Positions 28,601-36,199 of a stretch of DNA of 64,000 bases are shown here, piece by piece. Source of the stretch: Methylocella tundrae (GTDB lineage: Bacteria > Pseudomonadota > Alphaproteobacteria > Rhizobiales > Beijerinckiaceae); contig NZ_CABFMQ020000076.1 of the NCBI RefSeq assembly GCF_901905185.1, positions 186,001-250,000 of the forward strand, given 5' to 3'. The translations under genes and the position numbers were made by a program. Below the pieces are notes generated by a model. It saw nothing but the letters and a program-made list of their open reading frames with translations, made no database searches and had not been told where the DNA came from. Numbering within the stretch: position 1 is the stretch's first letter; each line of letters starts with the position of its first letter.

Positions 28601-28894
28601 GCCGCCGAGCGCGGCATCGCGAAGCTGGTGCCAGACCCGGCGATGGCCGCGACCCGGCTGAGCGAACAGCTCGTCGAATTTTCAGAGATTTTTGTCGAAG
28701 CCTATATGAGCGCGACGCATGGAGGACCAATCTGGATCGAGGATCAGCCGACGCGGCGGCGGCTCCTTATTCTTTATCTGCTCTCCGCCGCCTTCGAGGA
28801 AGTCACGGATGAGAATCGCTGCGCGGAGGCGGACGTCGTCGCCGCGAAAGGAATCAACGCCATTCTCGACCGTGCGGCGAAACTTCTTCTTTAG
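25619..28894 (+). CDS. treS: Trehalose synthase-maltokinase fusion (TreS-Mak)
   Basis: Bifunctional cytosolic protein of 1091 aa. The N-terminal GH13 domain (about 1-550) interconverts maltose and trehalose; catalytic residues are nucleophile Asp205 ('GLRLDAIPYL'), acid/base Glu247 ('LLAEANVWP') and Asp313 ('RNHDEM'). The C-terminal half (about 565-1091) is a maltokinase-type domain that would make maltose-1-phosphate for the GlgE glucan pathway. Its catalytic loop 'IHGDYHLGR' (Asp945) is intact. The following metal-binding 'DFEG' of this family reads 'GFEG', with Gly962 in place of Asp, while 'SPLRDVACMLRSF' is normal. Kinase activity may therefore be weak or lost. glgE and glgB are not in the window. 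Confidence 0.93.
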   Translation: MIDRSDVHWYRDAIIYQLHVKSFFDCNNDGIGDFKGLTQKLDYVKDIGANAIWLMPFYPSPLRDDGYDISNYRDINPAYGSLRDFKIFVREAHDRGLRVIIELVVNHTSDQHPWFQRARLAKRGSAARKFYVWADNDQGYKDAPIIFLDIEKSNWTYDEIAGAYYWHRFYSHQPDLNYDNPRVLEAVLDVMRFWLDMGVDGLRLDAIPYLVEREGTSCENLPETHSIIKKIRAAVDADYPDRMLLAEANVWPEEAAGYFGNGDECHMAFHFPLMPRIYMALAQEDRHPITDIMRQTPELPDGSQWAIFLRNHDEMTLAMVTDKERDYLWSFYAADRRARINLGIRRRLAPLLENDRRKIELLNSLLLSMPGTPVLYYGDEIGMGDNIYLGDRDGVRTPMQWSVDRNGGFSRADPAKLFLPAIQDPIYGYSAVNVEAQLATQSSLLTWMRRLIAVRRSNLAFGRGGLRFLYPANRKVLAYLRETEAERILCVVNVSRAPQAVELDLAEFKGAAPVELTAGSQFPQIGSAPYVLTLPSYGFFWFRLEAVLEEAPAPQPVPELFTLVAVGKIDSILLGRELVAFERNVAPKFLTSRRWFCGRNVLIPKVSVRDFAVLRNGGEERRFVLPLLDVVEGDGAIATYFTPFAAERESEQLTAASVAVAKLRRGAQMGVLYDADACPAFGVAMLAAFREDQAVATTKGGKVVFAVADPHNPDLAIAAAEMHQLGVEQHNSTLVLDNLLSLKIYRRLQTGESPEVEIKRFLTEVASFPNTPPLLGVVDYVDPLGARMTLATLQPFVRCQGDAWTWTLEALKRILEALAMAPPQTEQNDQGEPASFSTYVPHMQRLGLRTAQMHLALATPTDDPAFKAEVLTHADLRHGVARLREAARGGFERFQGLARLSEAAGQEGGPDIERLIGRRDECSALFNTLEEEEPRGAIKIRIHGDYHLGRALVVKDDVIIVGFEGVADGGDPQAKASPLRDVACMLRSFAYVAAAAERGIAKLVPDPAMAATRLSEQLVEFSEIFVEAYMSATHGGPIWIEDQPTRRRLLILYLLSAAFEEVTDENRCAEADVVAAKGINAILDRAAKLLL

Positions 28895-29125
28895 CGCGTG
28901 ACCATTGCCCGCTTGCTCGCCGCGGCGCATAAGCCTGTCCGGCGATCAGCGAGCGGCCGGATGGCGCCGACGCCGACGCCGACGCGGGAGCGGAACAGTA
29001 CCGGTTTTGACCGTTTGGCGTTGACGGGCCGGACCGATCGTGATTATAAGCACGGCTCCCGGCTATGCGCTGCCCGCCCGTTATGGCGCCGTGGCAAATG
29101 ATGGCCTCGTCCAGGACACAATAAA

Positions 29126-29392
29126 ATGGCGAATACACCCTCGGCCAAGAAGGCCGTCCGTAAAATCGAGCGTCGCACAGCGGTCAACAAGTCGCGGCGC
29201 AGCCAAATGCGGACTTACGTTCGTAAAGTCGAGGAAGCAATCGCTTCAGGCGATGCAGAAGCGGCAAGCAAAGCTTTGCGCGTCGCAGAGCCCTTGGTTA
29301 TGCGTGCAGCGCAAAAAGGTATCATTCACAAAAATACCGCATCGAGAAAGGTTTCTCGACTGAGCGCCCGCGTGAGCTCAATCGCGAAATAA
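29126..29392 (+). CDS. rpsT: 30S ribosomal protein S20
   Basis: Binds 16S rRNA in the small ribosomal subunit; 88 aa, the standard length. The Lys/Arg-rich helical sequence is typical: '[20 protein letters not shown]', then '[20 protein letters not shown]' and '[20 protein letters not shown]'. The distinctive 'IHKNTASRK(V/K)SRL' block leaves no doubt. It stands alone and ends in a good terminator 36 bases after the stop. Position upstream of dnaA is common in alphaproteobacteria. Confidence 0.97.
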   Translation: MANTPSAKKAVRKIERRTAVNKSRRSQMRTYVRKVEEAIASGDAEAASKALRVAEPLVMRAAQKGIIHKNTASRKVSRLSARVSSIAK

Positions 29393-29427
29393 TATCTCGG
29401 TTAGGCATTATTGCTTTTTCATTGCTG

Positions 29428-29455
29428 AGCCTGGCGCAAGCCGGGCTTTTTCTTT
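29428..29455 (+). terminator. Rho-independent terminator of rpsT
   Basis: 8-bp stem AGCCTGGC/GCCGGGCT (one G-T pair) with a GCAA tetraloop, followed by TTTTCTTT. A textbook intrinsic terminator. Confidence 0.85.
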
Positions 29456-30298
29456 GCGCCTGTTTGTCTAGGCGGCCGAGGCATTTCCAGCCGCTCAATT
29501 TTAACGAAGGGTTCTCCCCGCACATCTATTTTCCATGCATTCCAACAGCTTGTGGCCAAAGGGCGTAGTTTCCGCCGAAATCGACCGCTGGGCCGGAATT
29601 TTCCCCGTCTTTCAAGACACTTTTTTGACTCTTTCTTTATAGGCGGAACTCTCCAGCCCGGCATTTTGGGAGCGCGCAGAATCAGGCGTTTAGTTGAGGC
29701 GACAGGTGCGAAGGGTAAAGGCGGGACGCCAGCACCGGCGTCTGACTCGAAATTTTGGCGCCCGACGCCTTGCGGAGGCCTTCGCCTATGCTAAAGTCTT
29801 ATCGCGGTCGGGACGGAGCAGCGGAAGAGCTGAGGGCACGGTCTAGCCGCAACCTCCGGTTTCGTTTTGCGTTAGCGCATGTAAAGGCGCTAGATTAGCT
29901 CGTAGGAAGATCTATTTTGACATATTATGTGAAGGTTATCGCGCAGCAGTGCTTGCTCGAAGCTTTTCCTAATTGAGCTGATGCGCCGAAAAATGGAGTT
30001 TCTTGCGCCACAGATACACAGCTATATTTGAGTTTTCGAGAATGGTATCCGCGGTTGATGATGCGGGGTAGGGGGAAATCCGTGGTCGTGAATCGAGTTA
30101 TCCAACATCGGCTTCAACGCAAGTTTGGATCACAGTTCTATCAGCCTGCGCTCATCCAGGACGCGCATTGGGCTTTGCACCGGCATCGCCGGCGCCCCCG
30201 CCCTTAGCCTCTGCTTTTTCCTAATTTTCACTCGACTGTTATTTGGCGCTGCGATTCACGCGGCCCGATAGCGCTGTCTCGATTTCAGAAGCAGGCCG
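29456..30298. other. Long non-coding stretch upstream of dnaA
   Basis: About 840 bases between the rpsT terminator and dnaA with no supported gene. It must hold the dnaA promoter. A small hairpin (GACGCC/GGCGTC) lies at 29725-29742. One sequence, TTATCCAAC at 30098, partly resembles a DnaA box but differs at the last two positions, and no cluster of boxes or clear AT-rich unwinding element was found. Autoregulation of dnaA through weak boxes is possible; an origin is not supported. Confidence 0.4.
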
Positions 30299-31819
30299 AT
30301 GCTGAACTTGCGCACTCAGATGAACAAGCCCCAGGAGCGGGGCGATTTGGAAGCTTGGATGCGGATCTGCCGCCGTCTGCGCGCCGACGTTGGAGATGAC
30401 GTTTTCTCGTCCTGGTTCGGCCGCCTCGAGCTTGATAGCCTGGCGGAGGCGACCGCCAGCCTGTCGGTGCCGACGAAATTCCTGAAGAGCTGGATACAAT
30501 CGCACTATGCCGAAAAGCTCCTTTTGGCTCTGGCGGCGGAATTTCCTTTTGTCAAAGGCTTGTCGATCGCTGTTCGCTCGTCCAATCGAGCGCTATCGCC
30601 GGTCGTGATCGGCCGTGATGCGGTTGAAGGCCCGGCTTGCGCGGAGGGCGCTCAAGCCGATGCGCTGCGGGCGACGCCCGAAGCCGCGGGCGACAGCGCT
30701 AAATTTCTCGTGCAAAAGCCCCGCGAATCGAATCTCGCCGGCAAGCCACAGTCCGAAGCGGGCGAAGCCGACATCATAGCGGGCTCGCCATTGGACGGAC
30801 GCCTCACCTTCTCGAATTTCTCGGTCGGACGATCAAACCAGCTCGCCTATGCGGCCGCGCAGCGCGTCGCCGCGGCGGCTCCAGACGAGCCGCTGCTCTA
30901 TAATCCTCTTTATCTGCATGCGTCCGTCGGCCTTGGAAAGACGCATCTCCTGCAGGCTGTCGCCCGCGCCGCGAGGGATGCGAGGCGTCGCGTCATCTAT
31001 TTGACAGCCGAGCGCTTCATGTATGGCTTCGTCTCCGCCCTCAAGGCGCAGACCGCGATCGCCTTCAAGGAAAAGCTGCGCGGCATCGATATTTTGATTA
31101 TCGACGACATCCAATTCCTGCAGGGCAAGTCGATTCAGCAGGAATTCTGCCATACGCTGAACGCTTTGATCGACGGCCACCGGCAGATTGTCATTGCGGC
31201 GGATCGGCCGCCGGGCGACCTTGACACGCTTGACGAGAGGGTGCGCTCGCGCCTCGCTGGCGGCCTCTGTGTCGAGATTGGCGGCCTTGACGAATCGCTG
31301 CGCGTCAAAATTCTGGAAGGGCGCGTCGCCGCGGCGCGGCTGGCGCATCCGAATTTTGATGTGCCTCCCGCCGTCACGGCCTATGTCGCGAGCGCCATTC
31401 AGACCAATGGCCGCGATCTTGACGGCGCCGTCAATCGGTTGCTCGCTCACGCCTCGCTGAATGGAGCCCCGCTTGGCATCGAGACGGCGGAACTGGCGAT
31501 CAGGGATCTGGTGCGCACGCATGAGCCAAAGCGCATCAAGATCGAGGATATTCAAAAGCTGGTGGCGACCCATTTCAACGTCAGCCGCGCCGATATCCTT
31601 TCATCGCGGCGCACGGCCAATGTTGTTCGCCCGCGCCAGATCGCGATGTATCTGTCGAAGTCGCTCACTTTACGCTCTCTGCCTGAGATCGGGCGGCGCT
31701 TTGGCGGACGTGATCATACGACCGTGCTGCATGCCGTGCGCAAGATCGACGCGCTCGCCGCCAAGGATGGAACGCTATCGGAAGAGATTGAACTTTTGAA
31801 GCGCATGCTGATGGAGTAA
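30299..31819 (+). CDS. dnaA: Chromosomal replication initiator DnaA
   Basis: Binds DnaA boxes, opens oriC and loads DnaB; 506 aa. Domain I (about 15-90) has the expected '[10 protein letters not shown]' and '[15 protein letters not shown]'. A variable domain II spans about 95-165. The AAA+ domain carries Walker A 'VGLGKTHLL' near 212-220, Walker B 'ILIIDDIQF' and sensor region '[10 protein letters not shown]'. The C-terminal DNA-binding domain includes '[19 protein letters not shown]' and the DnaA signature '[14 protein letters not shown]'. An in-frame ATG at 30320 is an alternative start. Some positions differ from the usual sequence ('HASVGLG' for 'GGVGLG'), but every key motif is present. 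Confidence 0.96.
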   Translation: MLNLRTQMNKPQERGDLEAWMRICRRLRADVGDDVFSSWFGRLELDSLAEATASLSVPTKFLKSWIQSHYAEKLLLALAAEFPFVKGLSIAVRSSNRALSPVVIGRDAVEGPACAEGAQADALRATPEAAGDSAKFLVQKPRESNLAGKPQSEAGEADIIAGSPLDGRLTFSNFSVGRSNQLAYAAAQRVAAAAPDEPLLYNPLYLHASVGLGKTHLLQAVARAARDARRRVIYLTAERFMYGFVSALKAQTAIAFKEKLRGIDILIIDDIQFLQGKSIQQEFCHTLNALIDGHRQIVIAADRPPGDLDTLDERVRSRLAGGLCVEIGGLDESLRVKILEGRVAAARLAHPNFDVPPAVTAYVASAIQTNGRDLDGAVNRLLAHASLNGAPLGIETAELAIRDLVRTHEPKRIKIEDIQKLVATHFNVSRADILSSRRTANVVRPRQIAMYLSKSLTLRSLPEIGRRFGGRDHTTVLHAVRKIDALAAKDGTLSEEIELLKRMLME

Positions 31820-31949
31820 GGCGGAAAACGCCGCTTCAAAAAGATCGCACCGTTTTCGCCGGAATCGCGCCCCTTATCTAAATCGGTCCAACCCAAGATC
31901 TCGTTCAAAAGGCCCGCGACTTTTTCGCATCATGCTCTAGATTGCCGGC

Positions 31950-32471
31950 ATGAACGTGGCGGCGATTCGCATCATCGGCATCGACCCTGGACTGCGCAAC
32001 ATGGGTTGGGGCGTCATCGAGGTTTCCGGCTCGCGGCTGGCTTTCGTCGCATGCGGAAGCGTCCATTCGAGCGCGCGGGAAAGCCTTGCAGCGCGCCTCT
32101 GTGAGCTGCATGAGGGTTTGCTTCGCGTCATCTGCGACCTTTCGCCGTCGGAGGCGGCGGTCGAGGAAACATTTGTCAACTGCGATCCGCAATCGGCTCT
32201 GAAACTCGGTCAGGCGCGGGGCGTCGCTTTGGTGACGCCGGCTCTCGCCGGATTGCCGGTGTCCGAATATGCCGCGAACCTTATCAAAAAGACCGTGGTC
32301 GGCAATGGCCATGCCGAAAAGGCGCAGGTCGCTTTGATGGTGAAATTCCTGCTGCCGAAGAGCGAGGCGAAAAGTCCCGACGCCGCCGACGCGCTCGCCG
32401 TGGCGATCACGCACGCACAGCTGCGGATCAGCCGCAGCCTGGCGAAATCTCTGGGATCGTCTGCGAGATGA
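31950..32471 (+). CDS. ruvC: Holliday junction resolvase RuvC
   Basis: Endonuclease that cuts Holliday junctions in recombinational repair; 173 aa, the usual size. The four acidic active-site residues are in place: Asp12 ('[14 protein letters not shown]'), Glu72 ('AAVEETFVN'), Asp144 and Asp147 ('[14 protein letters not shown]'). The '[13 protein letters not shown]' helix is also typical. Its stop overlaps the ruvA start by four bases (ATGA), so the two are coupled. RuvC works with the RuvAB motor, yet ruvB does not follow here. Confidence 0.96.
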   Translation: MNVAAIRIIGIDPGLRNMGWGVIEVSGSRLAFVACGSVHSSARESLAARLCELHEGLLRVICDLSPSEAAVEETFVNCDPQSALKLGQARGVALVTPALAGLPVSEYAANLIKKTVVGNGHAEKAQVALMVKFLLPKSEAKSPDAADALAVAITHAQLRISRSLAKSLGSSAR

Positions 32472-33091
32472 TCGGCAAGCTCAAAGGCGTCATCGATTCG
32501 CAGGGCGAGGATTTCGTCATCCTCGATGTGCATGGCGTCGGCTATATCGTGCATTGCTCGGCGCGCACCTTGCAGGGCTTGCCGCCCACGGGCGAGGCGG
32601 CCGCACTCGCCATTGAGACGCAGGTGCGCGAGGATTCGATCCGGCTGTTCGGCTTCGCCTCGGAAGGCGAGCGCGACTGGTTTCGCCTGCTGCAATCGGT
32701 TCAGGGCGTCGGCGCCAAGGTGGCGCTCGCGGTGCAGAGCGTTCTGGCGCCGGGAGAGCTGGCGATGGCGATCGCCAGTCAGGACAAGGCGGCTTTTGCC
32801 CGGGCGCCGGGGGTCGGCCCAAAGCTTGCCGCCCGCATCGTCGCGGAATTGAAGGACAAGGCGCCTGTCTTTGGCGCGGCCGACGCGCCGCTGTCCCTCG
32901 CCCGCGGAGCCGACCAAGGGGTGGTGTTTTCAGCCGGCCAGGGCACCATCGCGGATGCGATTTCGGTTCTGGTCAATCTTGGCTATGGACGCTCGCAGGC
33001 GGCTATGGCGATCGCCGCCTCGATCAAGGCGCTCGGCGAGGACGCGCCCGCCGCCGATCTGATCAAGCGCGGCCTTAAGGAATTGGGGTAA
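32468..33091 (+). CDS. ruvA: Holliday junction DNA-binding protein RuvA
   Basis: Binds the four-way junction as a tetramer and recruits the RuvB motor; 207 aa. Domain I (1-65) opens with '[20 protein letters not shown]' and 'GVGYIVHCS'. Domain II has paired helix-hairpin-helix motifs ('[18 protein letters not shown]' and '[19 protein letters not shown]'). Domain III, the RuvB-binding part, ends with '[20 protein letters not shown]'. It overlaps ruvC by four bases. Normally ruvB comes next; here the convergent tsaD gene follows within 40 bases. Confidence 0.96.
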   Translation: MIGKLKGVIDSQGEDFVILDVHGVGYIVHCSARTLQGLPPTGEAAALAIETQVREDSIRLFGFASEGERDWFRLLQSVQGVGAKVALAVQSVLAPGELAMAIASQDKAAFARAPGVGPKLAARIVAELKDKAPVFGAADAPLSLARGADQGVVFSAGQGTIADAISVLVNLGYGRSQAAMAIAASIKALGEDAPAADLIKRGLKELG

Positions 33092-33127
33092 GCGGCGGAG
33101 GTGACGGCGAGGGCCTTTAGGGGCTGC

Positions 33128-34186
33128 TCACGCCTTGCCATGATGCGCGGCCTCGGCGTTGGCGTCGAGCGGCCAGCGCGGCTTCGCCGCGAACGTCATG
33201 TCGTCGGTGAGGCCAAGCGACAGCCGCTCGATGCCGGCCCAGGCGATCATCGCGCCATTGTCCGTGCAAAGCTGGGGCGGCGGCAGGACGAGCCTCAGAC
33301 CGCTCTCGCCGCAAAAGCGGATCAAGGCGCGCCGGATCGCGCCATTGGCGCCGACGCCGCCCGCGACAACCATCGCGTTCGATTGGCCGACCGTCTCGCG
33401 AAACAGCCTCAGCCCGGCGCGCGAGCGGTCGATGATCGTATCCACGATAGCCGCCTGGAATGAGGCGCAAAGATCGGCGATGTCGGTCTGGCTCGGCGAC
33501 AGGATCCGTTGCGCCTCGAGGCGGACGGCGGTCTTGAGGCCGGAGAGCGAAAAATCCGGCTTCGCGCGTCCGTGCATCGGACGCGGAAAGTCAAACCGCG
33601 CCGGATCGCCTTTGGCGGCGGCGATTTCCACCTGGGGACCGCCGGGATAGGGCAGGCCGAGCATTTTGGCGACCTTGTCGAAGGCTTCGCCGACGGCGTC
33701 GTCGACGGTCGAGCCGAGCCGGAGATAATCGCCGACGCCCTTGACGGCGACGAGCTGCGTGTGGCCGCCGGAGACGAGCAGCAGCAGATAGGGAAATTCC
33801 AGTTCGTCGGTCAGGCGCGCGGTCAGGGCGTGGGCTTCGAGATGATTGACGGCGATGAAGGGTTTGCGGCTCGCCAGCGCCAGCGCCTTCGCCATGGTGA
33901 GGCCGACGATGACGCCGCCGATGAGCCCGGGTCCGGCCGCGGCCGCGATGCCGTCGAGGTCGGCGAGCTTGACGCCTGCGCGATCCAGCGCGCGCACCAC
34001 GAGTCGGTCGAGCACCTCGATGTGCGCGCGCGCTGCGATCTCCGGCACAACGCCGCCATAGGCCGCATGTTCGGCGATCTGGCTCATCACCTCGTTTGAC
34101 AGGATTTCGCCAGCGCCGCCGGGTTGCAGGCGCACGACGGCGGCGGCCGTCTCGTCGCAGGTGGTTTCAATGCCGAGAACGCGCAT
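33128..34186 (-). CDS. tsaD: tRNA threonylcarbamoyladenosine transferase subunit TsaD
   Basis: Transfers threonylcarbamoyl to A37 of ANN-decoding tRNAs, with TsaB and TsaE; 352 aa. The ASKHA-fold N-terminus reads '[18 protein letters not shown]'. The metal-binding His pair lies in '[12 protein letters not shown]' near 110-121, and '[13 protein letters not shown]' and '[14 protein letters not shown]' are family signatures. The ATG at 34186 is used; a TTG two codons upstream is less likely, and GAAAG lies at a suitable distance from the ATG. It is divergent from hemC, an arrangement common in Rhizobiales. Confidence 0.95.
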   Translation of the reverse strand: MRVLGIETTCDETAAAVVRLQPGGAGEILSNEVMSQIAEHAAYGGVVPEIAARAHIEVLDRLVVRALDRAGVKLADLDGIAAAAGPGLIGGVIVGLTMAKALALASRKPFIAVNHLEAHALTARLTDELEFPYLLLLVSGGHTQLVAVKGVGDYLRLGSTVDDAVGEAFDKVAKMLGLPYPGGPQVEIAAAKGDPARFDFPRPMHGRAKPDFSLSGLKTAVRLEAQRILSPSQTDIADLCASFQAAIVDTIIDRSRAGLRLFRETVGQSNAMVVAGGVGANGAIRRALIRFCGESGLRLVLPPPQLCTDNGAMIAWAGIERLSLGLTDDMTFAAKPRWPLDANAEAAHHGKA

Positions 34187-34262
34187 GGGCAACTTTCAGA
34201 GCTTCCGTCTTTTCGGACGATTTTCGTAATTGCGGGGGGCGGAAAATGGTCTAATCAATCAG

Positions 34263-34361
34263 ATAGGAGAGAGCGGCTTGGCGCGCGGCCGCGACCGGGC
34301 TAATGTCCTCTCCTATAGAGTATTTTTGCGTGATAGGGATACCGCTTCGCGTGAAAAATAC
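34263..34361. repeat. Two adjacent inverted repeats between tsaD and hemC
   Basis: The first pairs ATAGGAGAG (34263-34271) with CTCTCCTAT (34307-34315). The second pairs GTATTTTT (34320-34327) with AAAAATAC (34354-34361). They sit side by side in the divergent tsaD-hemC control region. They may be regulator sites or RNA hairpins in the hemC leader; nothing in the sequence decides between these. Confidence 0.5.
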
Positions 34362-34469
34362 GGCGGAACAAAAGGCTAGAATGATTTCGCCGGTTTGAGA
34401 AAATCGGCAAATCCTCAAAACCACCAAAATCCATGAAGGAAATTCGCGATTCTTCGTTCGAACCCCCCA

Positions 34470-35396
34470 TTGCTCCAGGACCTCAAACTCAGAATCGGAA
34501 CAAGAGGCAGTCCTCTGGCGCTGGCACAGGCCCATGAGCTGAGGCAGCGTCTCGCGCTGGCGCACGGCGTCGGCGCCGAGACAATCGAAATCGTCATCAT
34601 CAGGACGTCGGGCGACGCTATTTTGGACCGGCCCCTGAGCGAGGCCGGCGGCAAGGGCCTGTTCACCAAGGAGCTCGATCTCGCCCTTATGCGCGGCGAG
34701 GTGACGATCGCGGTTCATTCGGCGAAGGATCTGCCGACTCTCCTGCCCGAGGAGATCGCCATTCTCGGCTATCTGCCGCGCGAGGACGTGCGCGACGCCT
34801 GGATTTCGCCGCATGCGCCGCATCCTCTTGGTCTTGCCCCTGGCGCCGTCGTCGGCACGGCGTCGCTGCGCCGGGCCGCCATGGTGCGCCGCCTTCGCCC
34901 GGATCTACGCGTGGCGCTGCTGCGCGGCAATGTGCAGACGCGGCTCGCCAAGCTCGCGGCGGGCGAGGTAGACGCGACATTACTGGCGCTCGCCGGCCTG
35001 AAGCGGCTTGGCCTTGAAGGGCAGGCGAACGCTTTGCTTGATGTCAACGAGTTCGTGCCGGCGGCGGGGCAGGGGGCGATCGCCGTGACGGCGCGGGCTG
35101 ATGATCGCGCCGCGCTGTCCGCCCTGGCGCCCGTCCTCGACTCTGCGACAGGGCTTGCGCTCGCCACCGAGCGGGCCTTCCTTCATGTTCTCGACGGCTC
35201 ATGCAAGACGCCGATCGGCGCTTTCGCGCAGATTGACGGAACGAACCTTGATTTTCACGCCATCGTGCTGAGGCCGGACGGCTCCGAGCATTTCGAGACG
35301 CGCCTCAGCGCCCCCGCGGAACAGGCGGCGGCGCTAGGCGAGGCGGCGGGCCGCGAACTCCTCGCGCGCATTCCATCCAATCTCTTCGAGGATTAG
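34470..35396 (+). CDS. hemC: Porphobilinogen deaminase (hydroxymethylbilane synthase)
   Basis: Third enzyme of tetrapyrrole synthesis: joins four porphobilinogens into hydroxymethylbilane. 308 aa. Markers are 'LRIGTRGSPLALAQA' at the start, 'FTKELDLALMRGEVTIAVHS', 'RRAAMVRRLRPDL' and 'VAVTARADD'-like blocks. The cofactor-attaching Cys is Cys245 in 'LDGSCKTPIGAFA'. The only in-frame start near the N-terminus is a TTG without a ribosome binding site. An ATG at 34433 lies one base out of frame, and a run of six C (34463-34468) lies between. Loss of one C would fuse them. hemD follows seven bases after the stop. Confidence 0.93.
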   Translation: MLQDLKLRIGTRGSPLALAQAHELRQRLALAHGVGAETIEIVIIRTSGDAILDRPLSEAGGKGLFTKELDLALMRGEVTIAVHSAKDLPTLLPEEIAILGYLPREDVRDAWISPHAPHPLGLAPGAVVGTASLRRAAMVRRLRPDLRVALLRGNVQTRLAKLAAGEVDATLLALAGLKRLGLEGQANALLDVNEFVPAAGQGAIAVTARADDRAALSALAPVLDSATGLALATERAFLHVLDGSCKTPIGAFAQIDGTNLDFHAIVLRPDGSEHFETRLSAPAEQAAALGEAAGRELLARIPSNLFED

Positions 35397-35403
35397 AACC
35401 CAA

Positions 35404-36168
35404 ATGCTGATCCTGCTTACACGCGCCATGGACGAGGCCATGCGCACTGCGGCCAAGCTGACCGCGATTGGTCATCACGCCATTCTATCGCCGGTTCTCG
35501 AAATGGCGCCGACCGGAGCGCAATGGCCGCCCGGTGTGGCCGACGCGATTCTGGCGACGAGCACACAGGCCTTCGAGCTATTCTCCGATTCGCCGCAGTG
35601 GCCATCGCCCGAAGCGCGCCGCCTCATCCCCTTGCATGTGGTCGGCGAACGCACGCTCCAAGCCGCCCGCGAGCGCGGCTTTGAGGGGCACGGGCACGTC
35701 GCCCCCGACGCCAAGGCCCTCGCCCCGACGATTGTTAAATCGCTTGCGGGCGGCGCCGGCTCGGCTCGGCTCGTCTATCTCGCGGGGCGCGATCGCAAGC
35801 CCGATCTCGAGCGGGAGCTGAAAGCGGCGGGGCACGTCGTCGAGGCGGTCGAAGTCTATGCGGCGCAGCCGGTCGATGCTTTGGATGAAGAGGCCGCCGC
35901 TCTCATAGACGCAGGCGAGATCGGCGCCGTCATGCATTATTCCCGGCGCAGCGCGGATATTTTCTTAAGGCTTGCGCAGGAGGCCGGAGTTAACGTCACA
36001 AACATCGCGCATGTCGCGATCTCGGCGGATGCCGCGCAGCCTTTGCAGGCCGCCGCGATTCAGTGCGTGCACATCGCCGATGAGCCCAATGAACAAGGCA
36101 TGCTCACTGTGGTCCGCGCAGTCGCAGCTCAAGACTTTGTTGATCGCAAACAGGGCGCAACGCCTTGA
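35404..36168 (+). CDS. hemD: Uroporphyrinogen-III synthase
   Basis: Closes and inverts ring D of hydroxymethylbilane to give uroporphyrinogen III; 254 aa. This family is poorly conserved, but the two-lobed pattern is clear: 'MLILLTRAMDEAMRTAAKL' at the start, 'ILATSTQAFELF' in the first lobe, and 'LVYLAGRDRKPDLERELKAAGH' with 'EVYAAQPVD' at the crossing between lobes. The late Tyr-Ser element is 'VMHYSRRSADIFL', near 180. It follows hemC in the usual order and direction. Confidence 0.92.
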   Translation: MLILLTRAMDEAMRTAAKLTAIGHHAILSPVLEMAPTGAQWPPGVADAILATSTQAFELFSDSPQWPSPEARRLIPLHVVGERTLQAARERGFEGHGHVAPDAKALAPTIVKSLAGGAGSARLVYLAGRDRKPDLERELKAAGHVVEAVEVYAAQPVDALDEEAAALIDAGEIGAVMHYSRRSADIFLRLAQEAGVNVTNIAHVAISADAAQPLQAAAIQCVHIADEPNEQGMLTVVRAVAAQDFVDRKQGATP

Positions 36169-36199
36169 TTAGCTCGCGGCTCCAGCCCATCATGTTGCA

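Noticed and set aside
30090..30110. DnaA box marking oriC upstream of dnaA
   Set aside because: TTATCCAAC differs from TTATCCACA at two positions and stands alone; an origin needs several boxes and an AT-rich element.
34251..34823. 190-codon minus-strand frame between tsaD and hemC
   Set aside because: Runs antisense into hemC and has no motif; the region is better explained as control sequence with inverted repeats.
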